The notes beneath the pieces were generated by a model that did not search any database, was not told the DNA's origin, and saw only the letters and a list, made by a program, of their open reading frames with translations. 8,783 nt of DNA from contig JAFWDX010000053.1 of NCBI GenBank assembly GCA_017515945.1, forward strand, positions 1-8,783. Reading direction: 5' to 3'. Below, one piece after another: positions 1 to 6,874 of this stretch (position 1 is the stretch's first letter; every line of letters begins with the position of its first letter). The DNA is from Blautia sp. (GTDB taxonomy: Bacteria; Bacillota; Clostridia; Lachnospirales; Lachnospiraceae). The position numbers and the translations under genes were made by a program.

Positions 1-80
1 CTATAAGGTCAAGTGGAGGAAACACAAATAAAGTCGCAGATCCATTTTACCCTCACGATCGCACAGATGAAACAATACTA

Positions 81-118
81 AAAAAGACCCCCTCAGGCAT
101 CCCTGAGAGGGTCTTTTT
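81..118. terminator. Bidirectional intrinsic terminator ending the transporter operon
   Basis: GACCC (86-90) pairs with GGGTC (109-113), and CTCAGG (92-97) pairs with CCTGAG (102-107). There is one C/A mismatch and a 4-nt loop. A-runs on the left (80-85) and T-runs on the right (114-118) extend the stem and supply a U-tract on both strands. On the minus strand it lies about 75 nt after the stop of the substrate-binding-protein gene. Its symmetry suggests that a plus-strand gene also ends just left of the window. Bases 1-80 show only short open stretches ending in stops at 4-6 and 29-31, too little to name a gene. Confidence 0.88.
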
Positions 119-126
119 CATTTCAC

Positions 127-156
127 AGCTGTTCAGTCAAAAAATCCTGAACAGTT
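127..156. other. Hairpin just downstream of the binding-protein gene
   Basis: AGCTGTTCAG (127-136) and CTGAACAGTT (147-156) form a 10-bp stem with one G-T wobble around a 10-nt loop. No T-run follows on either strand, so it is not a standard terminator. It lies between the stop codon at 193-195 and the true terminator at 81-118. The operon transcript would therefore carry two hairpins in tandem. A role in protecting the 3' end of the mRNA is an inference. Confidence 0.55.
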
Positions 157-192
157 GCGTTATTTCTTAGATTCGGAAAGGTCCGCCGTATA

Positions 193-1203
193 TCAATACA
201 GCTTCGCCATCTCCTCGATATTCTCGGAGTTGAACTCCAGCGGAAGACCAAGAACGATCTCTGTGCCGCCGTCGTCAGCTTCGGTGATTTCATAGTCGCC
301 CATATCGCCGGCTGTGAAGGTCTCGCCAAGTTCGCCGGTGATGTCGCCTCTGATCAGAGCAAGTGTGGACAGAGCGGAAAGTTTTCCAAGGCCCTGCATA
401 TCCCACAGATAGAAGTACGGGCAGCTGTGCTCATCGTCAGCGCCGGTGTACTCGAGCATCTCGGACGGAAGGCCGAGGCCGGTAAGCTTGGTAGCGGAAG
501 CGTTGTCCTGCAGAAGCTTGGCAGCGGCAGCGATACCAACGGTCGTCGGAGCGCAGATAACCTTCAGATCCGGATAGTTGTCAAGGAGAGCCTGAGTCTG
601 GTCTGTGGACTTCTGAGGCTCGTCATCACCATAAGCAACCTCGACCAGCTCGAGATTTGCATACTTCTCATCCTCCATGAGGGTCTTCATGGCATCGATC
701 CAGGCGTTCTGGTTCGCAGCCTGAGAAGTAGCGGAAAGGATAGCCCACTGGCCTTCACCGCCGGCGATGTCATAAACGGCATCCAGCAGAGCCTGGCCTA
801 CGGCAACGGTACCAGCCTGGTTTACGAATATCTGACGGCTGTCTTTGTTGGGGGCGGAGTCAAAGGAAGAAACCTTGATGCCGGCGTCCATAGCCTCTTC
901 AAGCTTGGCCTGAAGCGCATTCACATCGTTTGCAGAGATGCAGATCGCATCCGGCTGCTGGGAGATCAGGTTGTCCAGAACCTTGATCTGGGCATCCGCG
1001 GTAGCGGTCTCAGGATAGACGACATCGACGGTCGCGCCTTCAGCCTCTGCTGCCTCTACAAAAGAAGCCGCAGCGATCTCAAAGAAAGCGTTTCCGGCAG
1101 ATTTGCCTACCAGAGCGATCTTCTCGCCTTCTGCGAAGACGGGAGCTGTGCATCCGAGCACCATGGCACCGGCAAGAACAGCACTGAGTAATTTCTTGTT
1201 CAT
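193..1203 (-). CDS. Sugar ABC transporter substrate-binding protein (RhaS/LsrB-like)
   Basis: This is a 336-residue periplasmic-binding-protein type 1 fold (peripla_BP_4 kind) that captures a sugar outside the membrane and delivers it to the importer encoded upstream. The start at MNKKLL is set by an AGGAGG site 7 nt before the ATG; a longer reading to 1275 would begin inside the promoter. Residues 1-24 form a signal sequence. Cleavage could be after VFA (residue 24) or, as a lipoprotein, before Cys18 (VLGC). The motifs ILSATSQAANQNAWID (155-170), APTTVGIAAAAK (218-229) and GLGLPSEM (242-249) resemble rhamnose-binding RhaS from memory. LsrB (AI-2) is the next best match. Lys34, Asp115, Gln165 and Pro219 match LsrB ligand contacts, but Asn164 and Thr221 stand where LsrB has Asp and Ala, as in RhaS. 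The gene is last in the operon and has its own promoter. The family is sure; the ligand is not. Confidence 0.93.
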   Translation of the reverse strand: MNKKLLSAVLAGAMVLGCTAPVFAEGEKIALVGKSAGNAFFEIAAASFVEAAEAEGATVDVVYPETATADAQIKVLDNLISQQPDAICISANDVNALQAKLEEAMDAGIKVSSFDSAPNKDSRQIFVNQAGTVAVGQALLDAVYDIAGGEGQWAILSATSQAANQNAWIDAMKTLMEDEKYANLELVEVAYGDDEPQKSTDQTQALLDNYPDLKVICAPTTVGIAAAAKLLQDNASATKLTGLGLPSEMLEYTGADDEHSCPYFYLWDMQGLGKLSALSTLALIRGDITGELGETFTAGDMGDYEITEADDGGTEIVLGLPLEFNSENIEEMAKLY

Positions 1204-1236
1204 GATAGTTCCTCCTTTTTGAGAAATAGTATTGCA

Positions 1237-1250
1237 ACTGCAATTGCAGT
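1237..1250. promoter_or_regulatory. Perfect 14-bp palindrome in the binding-protein leader
   Basis: ACTGCAATTGCAGT is identical to its own reverse complement. It lies about 10-20 nt downstream of the predicted start point of the promoter at 1264-1292 and upstream of the ribosome binding site. The outer bases ATTG (1231-1234) and CAAT (1257-1260) also mirror each other, giving a wider, imperfect dyad. This placement suits a repressor operator that blocks early elongation. The RNA could also fold as a short hairpin with a 5-bp stem and AATT loop. No regulator is encoded nearby. Confidence 0.5.
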
Positions 1251-1263
1251 CATGCACAATAGC

Positions 1264-1292
1264 ATTATATACCAAACCAGATGTAAAAACAA
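1264..1292 (-). promoter_or_regulatory. Sigma-A promoter for the substrate-binding-protein gene
   Basis: On the minus strand a perfect -10, TATAAT (1264-1269), lies 17 bp from a weak -35, TTGTTT (1287-1292). Transcription would start near 1257, giving a leader of about 55 nt before the ATG at 1203. Such a promoter between the permease and binding-protein genes would let the cell make more binding protein than membrane subunits, as other importers often require. Confidence 0.7.
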
Positions 1293-1306
1293 TCCGACGA
1301 TTGTTT
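1287..1306. promoter_or_regulatory. Inverted repeat overlapping the -35: operator or weak terminator
   Basis: AAACAATC (1287-1294) and GATTGTTT (1299-1306) form a perfect 8-bp inverted repeat with a 4-bp centre. On the minus strand the right arm contains the -35 of the promoter at 1264-1292 and runs into five Ts. The element could be a repressor operator that covers the -35. It could also act in RNA as a weak, A/U-rich terminator that attenuates readthrough from the upstream permease genes. The sequence does not decide between these. Confidence 0.5.
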
Positions 1307-1341
1307 AATTTTTTATAATCAACCAGGCCCTATTTACTCTC

Positions 1342-2343
1342 TCACTGCTTTTTCACAGCTCTGCGGAGCTGACCGATCAGATTCGGCAGCGCCACAGCTG
1401 CGATGAGCAGCACGCCGAGGATCAGCAGGATCACCTGTGCATGCACATTTCTCTGCCCCAGTCCGACGCGCAGGCATACGATAATGAAGGCGGAAATGAT
1501 GCCGCCGGCCAGATTGCCCTTGCCGCCCGTAGAGGAAATGCCGCCGAATACCGCCATGGCGATGGCGTCCATCTCAAAGCCGGTGCCGGTGGTCGTATTG
1601 GCGCCGTAGGAGGTCGAAACCAGGAACAGTGCGCACAGGCCGGCCATCAGGCCCATCACGGTGTAGATGATGAAACGGATCTTCTGTACGTGGATGCCTG
1701 AATAATGAGCTGTCAGGCGGTTCGTGCCGATCGCATAGACCCGGCGTCCAAAGGTGCTCTTGCCCAGGATGATGGCAAAGATAACGGCCAGGATGGCGAC
1801 CAGGAAAAGAATGATCGGGACCTTGCCGACTTTGGTGCCGAGGGCTTTAAAGCCGGCCGTATTGGCAGCTGAGATGGAGCCGCCGCTGCCGAGCACGATC
1901 TCCGCGATCCCGCGGAAGATGATCTGCGTGGACAGGGTGACGATCATCGGAGGCAGCTCGGTAAAATTCGTGAGGATCGTCGCGTTGATCACACCGCAGA
2001 GGGTGCCGACAGCCAGGGCCGTCAGGATCACGACGATAAAAGGCGCTCCGGTGTTGCATACGATGCAGGCCATCGTCGCTGAAAGGCAGGCAATGGAGCC
2101 GACCGAAATATCGATCTCACCCATAACCAGGATAAACGCCATGGGCATCATCAGGAATACTTCCGCCAGGTAAACAGGCATCTGACGGAGGAGATTGAAC
2201 ATGTTGTAATATTCAGAAAACCACTTACAGAAAATATTGACACCGATCAGTACCAGAATCAGGATCCCTTCCCAGCTGAAAATGATCTTTTTGATGGGAG
2301 ATTCCGGTTTGTTGCTTATAGTTCTTCCAGATTTTCCAGCCAT
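1342..2343 (-). CDS. Sugar ABC transporter permease, second subunit
   Basis: This is a 333-residue polytopic membrane protein of the branched-chain/CUT2 permease family (BPD_transp_2). I count about ten hydrophobic segments between residue 18 and the C-terminus. The conserved cytoplasmic-loop motif GEIDISVGSI and the late FGGISSTGGKGN motif are both present. It should pair with the permease encoded immediately upstream to form the translocation channel. The start at MAGKSG is fixed by GGAAGGGAG (2352-2360), 8 nt before the ATG. This site lies inside the last codons of the preceding gene, whose stop is only 2 bp away, so translation is probably coupled. A longer in-frame reading to 2571 overlaps the neighbour, has arginine-rich shadow-like sequence and is rejected. 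Confidence 0.93.
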   Translation of the reverse strand: MAGKSGRTISNKPESPIKKIIFSWEGILILVLIGVNIFCKWFSEYYNMFNLLRQMPVYLAEVFLMMPMAFILVMGEIDISVGSIACLSATMACIVCNTGAPFIVVILTALAVGTLCGVINATILTNFTELPPMIVTLSTQIIFRGIAEIVLGSGGSISAANTAGFKALGTKVGKVPIILFLVAILAVIFAIILGKSTFGRRVYAIGTNRLTAHYSGIHVQKIRFIIYTVMGLMAGLCALFLVSTSYGANTTTGTGFEMDAIAMAVFGGISSTGGKGNLAGGIISAFIIVCLRVGLGQRNVHAQVILLILGVLLIAAVALPNLIGQLRRAVKKQ

Positions 2344-2345
2344 TC

Positions 2346-3338
2346 TTACATCTCCCTTCCTTTCAGCGCATTCCGATCGGCCACCCTCTGCAGGATGACG
2401 TTGACGAGGACAACCACCAGGATCAGAACACCTTTGATGGTATTCTGCCACAGCGCGTCGATCCGAAGCAGCGGGAGTGCCTTCGGGATCATGGCCATGA
2501 TAAACGCACCGAACAATGTACCGATGACTGTGCCGCGGCCGCCGCTCATGCTCACGCCGCCGATGACACATGCCGCGATGACGTCCATCTCACCGCCCTG
2601 CTGCATGTCCGGCATGGCGGAAGCATAGACAGAAACCTGCAGTGCACCGCCCAGGCCTGCCAGAAAGCCCATGACGGTAAAGACCATGAGTTTGATGTTG
2701 CGCACATTGATACCGGAAACCTCCGCGGCTTCCGCATTGGAACCGACGGCGTAGATTTTACGGCCTGTCCGGGTCCATTTCATAAAGAAGAAAAAGATCA
2801 CATAACAGACGATGATGACCCAGATCACACAGCTCAGACCCAGGATCTTAGTTGTCGCAAAGTTTTTGAATGTGCCGAGGGCAGAAGCGCCGGCCCATTC
2901 ACCGCCGTGGGAAACGAGATATCCCATCGCACGGTAGATATACATGAATCCCATCGTGGCGATGATCGGAGGCACATCCGCTCTGGATATCACGAGTCCG
3001 ACCAGGAAGCCGCAGAGCGTGCCGATCGCCATGGCGATCACAAAGGCCAGTAAGGTGTTGTGAATGTGTTCATATTTCAGCAGCATGCCGATCGACATAC
3101 CGGATAACGCAAGCGTGGACATAATGGAAATGTCGATTCCTCCGACCAGCATGACGCAGAGCATGCCCAGTGCCATGACCATGGTGACGGCGTTGTTTTT
3201 CATCATGTCGGTGACGGATTTAAAGGAGAAAAAGGCCGGATTGACCGCCGACACGATGGCGAACATCAGTACGACGATCACAGCCAGTAGAAATTCACGG
3301 GAGCCAAACAGCTTCCGGAACGCGGACTTCTTTTTCAT
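2346..3338 (-). CDS. Sugar ABC transporter permease, first subunit
   Basis: This is a 330-residue CUT2-type permease (RbsC/RhaP/LsrC kin) with a basic N-terminus (MKKKSAFRK) and about ten transmembrane segments. The family motif GGIDISIMSTLALSGM follows the second or third segment, and IGGVSMSGGRGT lies near residue 270. It is homologous to the permease encoded downstream but clearly different, as expected for a heterodimeric channel. Its ATG overlaps the TGA of the ATPase gene (ATGA, 3335-3338). An AAAGGAGGA site within the ATPase coding end precedes it by about 6 nt, so coupled translation is likely. Confidence 0.94.
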   Translation of the reverse strand: MKKKSAFRKLFGSREFLLAVIVVLMFAIVSAVNPAFFSFKSVTDMMKNNAVTMVMALGMLCVMLVGGIDISIMSTLALSGMSIGMLLKYEHIHNTLLAFVIAMAIGTLCGFLVGLVISRADVPPIIATMGFMYIYRAMGYLVSHGGEWAGASALGTFKNFATTKILGLSCVIWVIIVCYVIFFFFMKWTRTGRKIYAVGSNAEAAEVSGINVRNIKLMVFTVMGFLAGLGGALQVSVYASAMPDMQQGGEMDVIAACVIGGVSMSGGRGTVIGTLFGAFIMAMIPKALPLLRIDALWQNTIKGVLILVVVLVNVILQRVADRNALKGREM

Positions 3339-4849
3339 GCTGCTCCTCCTTTCGTGGTGGCACCTTTTTCCATGGCGAGCTCGAGTATGGTCTCCTGTGT
3401 GGCCTCATCCCGGGAAAGCTCGCCTGTTTTGCGTCCGTTGCACATAACCAGGATACGGTCTGCCATACCCAGGATCTCCGGCATCTCCGAGGAGATCAGG
3501 ATGATGGCATAGCCCTGCTTCGCCAGGTCGCCCATGATGGCATAGATCTCAGCCTTGGCGCCTACATCCACGCCCTTGGTAGGCTCATCCATGATGACGA
3601 CCTTCATCTCCTGCGCGAGGGCCTTGGCCACGACGACCTTCTGCTGGTTGCCGCCGGAAAGGGAACTGGCCGGCTGGAAGATATCGACTGCTTTGGTATC
3701 AACCTCCTCCAGGAGTTCCTTGGAGAGTTCTCTCTCCTTCTTTTCATTGTTCAGGCCGTTCTTTGCGTATTTTTCGATCACGGGCAGGGTCACGTTTCTC
3801 CCCAGACCCCAGCTCATGATCAGGCCTTCCTTCTGACGGTCCTCAGGGAGCAGGATAATACCGGCGTCCATGGCGTCAGAGGGCGACTGGAAATGCGTTT
3901 CCTTTCCCTCCAGATAGACATTGCCGCTGTCTGCCCTTGTGATGGCGCAAACACTCTCCACCACCTCTGTCCTGCCGGCTCCAACCAGGCCGGTAAAGCC
4001 CAGGATCTCGCCGGCATGCACAGCAAAGGACACATCCTTGAAAAAGCCGGTGCGGGACAGATGCTCGACCCTGAGCACTTCTTCTCCGATCTTTACATCC
4101 GGCTTCGGGAACAGATCCGTGATCTCACGGCCGACCATCGCCTTGATCAGATCCGCGTTGGTGATGCCGTCGACATCATAAGTACCGATATACTGGGAAT
4201 CTCTGAAAACCGTCACGCGGGAAGCCACGCGATACATGTCCTCAAAGCGGTGAGAAATGAAGATGATGGAAACCCCCTCTGCCTTGAGCTGATCGATGAT
4301 CCGGTAAAGCTCCTCGGATTCGGATCTGGTCAGGGAAGCCGTCGGTTCGTCAAAAATGATGATCCGGGCATTGGTGGAAAGACATTTGGCGATCTCAACC
4401 ATCTGCTGCTGAGCCACGCTCAGCGTTCCCATCTCGGCTGTGGCGTCAAAATCGGCATTCATTCTCTGCAGGAGTTTGTTCGCCTCTTTATTCATGGCTC
4501 CCCACTGGATCATCCCATGTCGGATGATCTCGTGTCCCATGAAAATGTTTTCAGCCACGGTCAGATCCGGATAGGACGTTGCATGCTGATACACCGCCGC
4601 GATCCCGGCTGCCTGTGCGTCTCTGGGACCTTTAAAATCGACCTTCTGTCCGTTCAGGAACATTTCTCCCTCTTCGGCCTTATGGACTCCTGTGATCACC
4701 TTGATGAATGTCGATTTGCCTGCGCCGTTTTCACCCATCAGGGCATGAACCTCACCGGCCTTCAGCTGAAACTGAACATTATTCAGCGCCTTTACGCCAG
4801 GGAAGATTTTTGTAATGCCTTTCAGTTCGAGAATATATTCTTCTGACAT
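3335..4849 (-). CDS. Sugar ABC transporter ATP-binding protein (tandem ABC domains)
   Basis: This 504-residue RbsA/MglA/RhaT-type ATPase powers the importer. The first domain has Walker A GENGAGKST (40-47), Q-loop Gln88, signature LSVAQQQ (143-149), Walker B IIIFDEP (163-169) and switch His200. The second domain has the degenerate Walker A GLVGAGRTE (287-295) typical of the family, signature LSGGNQQ (397-403), Walker B VVIMDEPT (417-424), and Ser at the switch position (LISSEMPE). One ATP site is therefore expected to be non-canonical, as in related transporters. The length is normal for the family. An AGGAGG site 4 nt upstream supports the start. It is the first gene of the operon and overlaps the next by 4 bp. 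Confidence 0.96.
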   Translation of the reverse strand: MSEEYILELKGITKIFPGVKALNNVQFQLKAGEVHALMGENGAGKSTFIKVITGVHKAEEGEMFLNGQKVDFKGPRDAQAAGIAAVYQHATSYPDLTVAENIFMGHEIIRHGMIQWGAMNKEANKLLQRMNADFDATAEMGTLSVAQQQMVEIAKCLSTNARIIIFDEPTASLTRSESEELYRIIDQLKAEGVSIIFISHRFEDMYRVASRVTVFRDSQYIGTYDVDGITNADLIKAMVGREITDLFPKPDVKIGEEVLRVEHLSRTGFFKDVSFAVHAGEILGFTGLVGAGRTEVVESVCAITRADSGNVYLEGKETHFQSPSDAMDAGIILLPEDRQKEGLIMSWGLGRNVTLPVIEKYAKNGLNNEKKERELSKELLEEVDTKAVDIFQPASSLSGGNQQKVVVAKALAQEMKVVIMDEPTKGVDVGAKAEIYAIMGDLAKQGYAIILISSEMPEILGMADRILVMCNGRKTGELSRDEATQETILELAMEKGATTKGGAA

Positions 4850-5084
4850 GGCTCCTCCTTTTCGTCTTTATGAGAACGTACCGGATTGGCACTATTCAAA
4901 TATATAGACAATACTAACATTTTTTATTCATCCTGTACAGAAAAAAATGAACATTATGTAAAACCCCGATTCAAAAAATGAACCAGAGAGTATCTCAGGC
5001 CATATATACAGAAGCGCCTCTCGCGATCACCTGAATCAAGCCAGTAAAATGCTTTTTTTCCTGTATGAAAATGACAGGACGGGA
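4850..5084. other. 235-bp intergenic region before the transporter operon
   Basis: This A/T-rich spacer separates the stop of the PatB-like gene from the ATPase start and must hold any promoter of the transporter operon. I find no convincing -35/-10 pair. Minus-strand TATATA near 4900 is a possible -10, but its -35 matches poorly. A weak terminator-like hairpin lies at 4973-4999. No open reading frame with a ribosome binding site is seen here. Confidence 0.5.
4973..4999 (-). terminator. Weak terminator-like hairpin after the PatB-like gene
   Basis: On the minus strand CC-T-GAGA pairs with TCTC-T-GG around a 3-nt TAC loop, with one T-T mismatch. After four more bases comes a run of six Ts (4973-4978). 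It lies about 85 nt downstream of the PatB-like stop. The short, mismatched stem makes efficient termination uncertain, so some readthrough into the transporter operon is possible. Confidence 0.35.
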
Positions 5085-6293
5085 TCAGGAAAACACATAC
5101 CGTCTGAGCCTGTCCATCGCTTCTTCCAGCTTTGCAGACGGCAGGGCAAGGTTCATTCGCAGATGGCAGGGACCGTGAAACATCGCTCCGTCCTGAACGG
5201 CAACGCCGACGTGCCAGATTTTTTCTTCCAGTTCCTTCAGCGTACAGCCATGCCTGGTGCACCATCCGGTGCAGTCCAAAAAGAGCATATACGTTCCTTC
5301 CGGTATAGAGACCGTTATACCGTCAAAATATGAGCGGATGTAATTTACAGCATAACGTACATTTCGCGTAAGCACCTGGCGGAGTTCTTCAAGCCATGCT
5401 TCTCCTTCCGTACTGTAGGCTCCGATAAGGGCATGCATGGAAAGCACGTTCATGGAATTATAATGGCCAAGAGACGCTTCCTTGCGGATCCTGTCCCGGA
5501 TCGTCTGATCATATATCACATGATAACTCCCGATCAGGCCGGCCAGGTTGAAGGTCTTGGATGGTGCATAGAAAGCAGCCGTACGGCTGCGCGCATCATC
5601 GCTGATGCTCTGTGAAGGAATGTGCCTATGCCCCTCCAGGATCAGATCCGACCAGATCTCGTCGGATATTACTTTAACATCGTATTTTTTAAACAGCGCA
5701 TATGCCTCCTCCAGCTCGGGCCGGGTCCAGACTCTCCCACATGGATTATGAGGGGAACAGAGGATCGCAGCATGGATATGCCCATTCCGGATCTTCTCCT
5801 CCATATCCGCATAATCCATTCTCCAGACTCCGTCCCCATCCTGAACGAGGGTACTGTGAACGATCCGATATCCATTGTTTTCCAGAACCCCTGTAAAGCC
5901 TACATACGTAGGGGAATGTACCAGGACACTGTCCCCCCTGGAGCAGAATACCGACAGCGCTGTTGATACACCGCCCAGCACACCGTTCTCATACCCTATG
6001 CACTCCCGCGTCAGTCCCTGTACACCGTTTCGTTCCCGCTGCCATCGGAGGATGCCGTCATAATACGCATCCGAAACATCATAATATCCAAAAAGCGGAT
6101 GCGCGATCCTCTCTTCCATCGCACGTATGATCGATGGCGCAGTACCAAAATTCATATCTGCCACCCACATTGGGATCGCTTCAAATCCCGGATCAGGCGC
6201 TGCCGGAGCAAACCCGCCCGGCTTTCCTATCCCGTCCACCGCCAGGGCGTCATGCCCATGTCTGTCATAATATGTCGTAAAATCAAATTTCAA
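5085..6293 (-). CDS. patB: MalY/PatB-type PLP-dependent C-S lyase / aminotransferase
   Basis: This 402-residue fold-type I PLP enzyme resembles the PatB/MalY family, which cleaves cystathionine or cysteine conjugates to thiol, pyruvate and ammonia; some members act as transaminases. Visible motifs are PMWVADMNF (41-49), FGYYD (68-72), SPHNPCGR (180-187), the PLP-contacting Asp211 in DEIWSD, the Schiff-base Lys246 in APSKTFNLAG, and Arg379 in LRMNLA for the substrate carboxylate. The N-terminus has DALAVDGIGKPGG (15-27) where PatB proteins I remember have a SVKWD-like stretch, so it may belong to a sub-branch. The start is TTG at 6291-6293, with GGAGGG (6300-6305) 7 nt upstream; no ATG fits. 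A strong terminator lies just upstream, so it probably has its own promoter, though none is obvious. The substrate cannot be told from sequence. Confidence 0.9.
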   Translation of the reverse strand: MKFDFTTYYDRHGHDALAVDGIGKPGGFAPAAPDPGFEAIPMWVADMNFGTAPSIIRAMEERIAHPLFGYYDVSDAYYDGILRWQRERNGVQGLTRECIGYENGVLGGVSTALSVFCSRGDSVLVHSPTYVGFTGVLENNGYRIVHSTLVQDGDGVWRMDYADMEEKIRNGHIHAAILCSPHNPCGRVWTRPELEEAYALFKKYDVKVISDEIWSDLILEGHRHIPSQSISDDARSRTAAFYAPSKTFNLAGLIGSYHVIYDQTIRDRIRKEASLGHYNSMNVLSMHALIGAYSTEGEAWLEELRQVLTRNVRYAVNYIRSYFDGITVSIPEGTYMLFLDCTGWCTRHGCTLKELEEKIWHVGVAVQDGAMFHGPCHLRMNLALPSAKLEEAMDRLRRYVFS

Positions 6294-6299
6294 TGTCTT

Positions 6300-6305
6300 C
6301 CCTCC
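6300..6305 (-). promoter_or_regulatory. Ribosome binding site setting a TTG start
   Basis: On the minus strand GGAGGG lies 7 nt before TTG (6291-6293), the only start codon that keeps the conserved MKFDFTTYYDRHG opening of the PatB-like protein. It decides the start in the absence of an ATG. Confidence 0.75.
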
Positions 6306-6353
6306 GTTTTACCGCGTTCTCTTTACTCATTCTGTCCAGGCAAAATTCATAAA

Positions 6354-6397
6354 AGCCCTGCTTCCGGCACGCAGCTGAACATGCCGGAAACAGGGCT
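6354..6397. terminator. Strong intrinsic terminator downstream of the VOC gene
   Basis: AGCCCTG (6354-6360) pairs with CAGGGCT (6391-6397), and TTCCGGCA (6362-6369) pairs with TGCCGGAA (6382-6389). One C/A mismatch separates the two stem blocks, and the loop has 12 nt. On the minus strand the stem is followed directly by TTTATG, about 44 nt after the VOC stop. On the plus strand it is followed by CGC and five Ts. It therefore stops VOC transcripts before the PatB-like gene and could work in both directions. Confidence 0.87.
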
Positions 6398-6440
6398 CGC
6401 TTTTTCAGTTTCACGTTGTGCCTGGATCCTGCTCTAAGTA

Positions 6441-6836
6441 TTACAGGTACTGGTTAAATTCCACCTTCTCTTTGTTAGGGCCCTCGATCGTAAAATAGCG
6501 GACACCATTCTCAAAGTAAGGCAGGAAATGGATCTCGTCATCGGTATTGTTCAGTCCGCGTTTGTTGATGAAGCCAAACACTTCCTCAATATCATGCACA
6601 TTGATGGCAAAATGCTCAATGCCGCCTGTACACATTGCGCAGCTTTCTTCTTCATAGATTTCGACAGTCAGATCTCCGAGGCGCATAAAGCATACCCGGC
6701 TGTGATCCGAGATCGAACCGCAGGCATAAATCGTTTCGAATCCCAGCTCTGTATAAAACAGTGCCGTATCCTCAAACTCAGTTGTAGGGATTCCAATATG
6801 CGCAAGACCGGTCGCATAGCTGCTCATGTCCATCAT
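6441..6836 (-). CDS. VOC (glyoxalase/dioxygenase-fold) family protein
   Basis: This is a small 131-residue protein of the vicinal-oxygen-chelate superfamily, with two beta-alpha-beta-beta-beta modules. The first starts at GLAHIGIPTTEFEDTALFYTELGF (10-33) and the second at GIEHFAINVHDIEEVFGFI (72-90). His13, Glu59, His75 and Glu126 stand at the usual metal-ligand positions of glyoxalase I-type enzymes, so a metal-dependent lyase or isomerase activity is plausible. The substrate is unknown. The start at MMDMSS is set by AGGAGGT 9 nt upstream. A longer reading to 6866 would begin almost at the predicted transcription start and have no ribosome binding site. The gene stands alone, between its own promoter and a strong terminator. 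Confidence 0.85.
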   Translation of the reverse strand: MMDMSSYATGLAHIGIPTTEFEDTALFYTELGFETIYACGSISDHSRVCFMRLGDLTVEIYEEESCAMCTGGIEHFAINVHDIEEVFGFINKRGLNNTDDEIHFLPYFENGVRYFTIEGPNKEKVEFNQYL

Positions 6837-6845
6837 GGTGAAAGT

Positions 6846-6852
6846 ACCTCCT
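6846..6852 (-). promoter_or_regulatory. Ribosome binding site fixing the VOC start
   Basis: AGGAGGT on the minus strand lies 9 nt before the ATG at 6834-6836 (12 nt before the second ATG at 6831-6833). It lies inside the longer in-frame reading that begins at 6866, so the shorter start is favoured. Confidence 0.8.
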
Positions 6853-6874
6853 GTCTGATTGTTCATGCAGGTTT

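Noticed and set aside
2..31. Possible C-terminal end of a plus-strand gene (ends WRKHK, then TAA)
   Set aside because: Nine codons are too few to support a gene; another frame also stops at 4-6. The bidirectional terminator only hints at a convergent gene to the left.
427..1191. Long plus-strand open frame opposite the binding-protein gene
   Set aside because: It lies antisense to a clear gene with intact motifs and signal peptide, resembles no known protein and has no promoter or ribosome binding site.
1204..1275. N-terminal extension of the binding protein
   Set aside because: It would start inside the -10 region and precede a normal signal peptide that has its own ribosome binding site.
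2344..2571. N-terminal extension of the second permease
   Set aside because: It overlaps the first permease in another frame, gives Arg/His-rich non-membrane sequence, and a good ribosome binding site marks the ATG at 2343.
3893..4846. 317-codon plus-strand open frame opposite the ATPase gene
   Set aside because: It is antisense to an ATPase with complete Walker and signature motifs. The open frame follows from codon bias on the other strand.
5053..5078. Hairpin CCTGT/ACAGG beside a T-run
   Set aside because: The T-run precedes the stem on the plus strand and becomes an A-run after it on the minus strand, so it is not a terminator on either.
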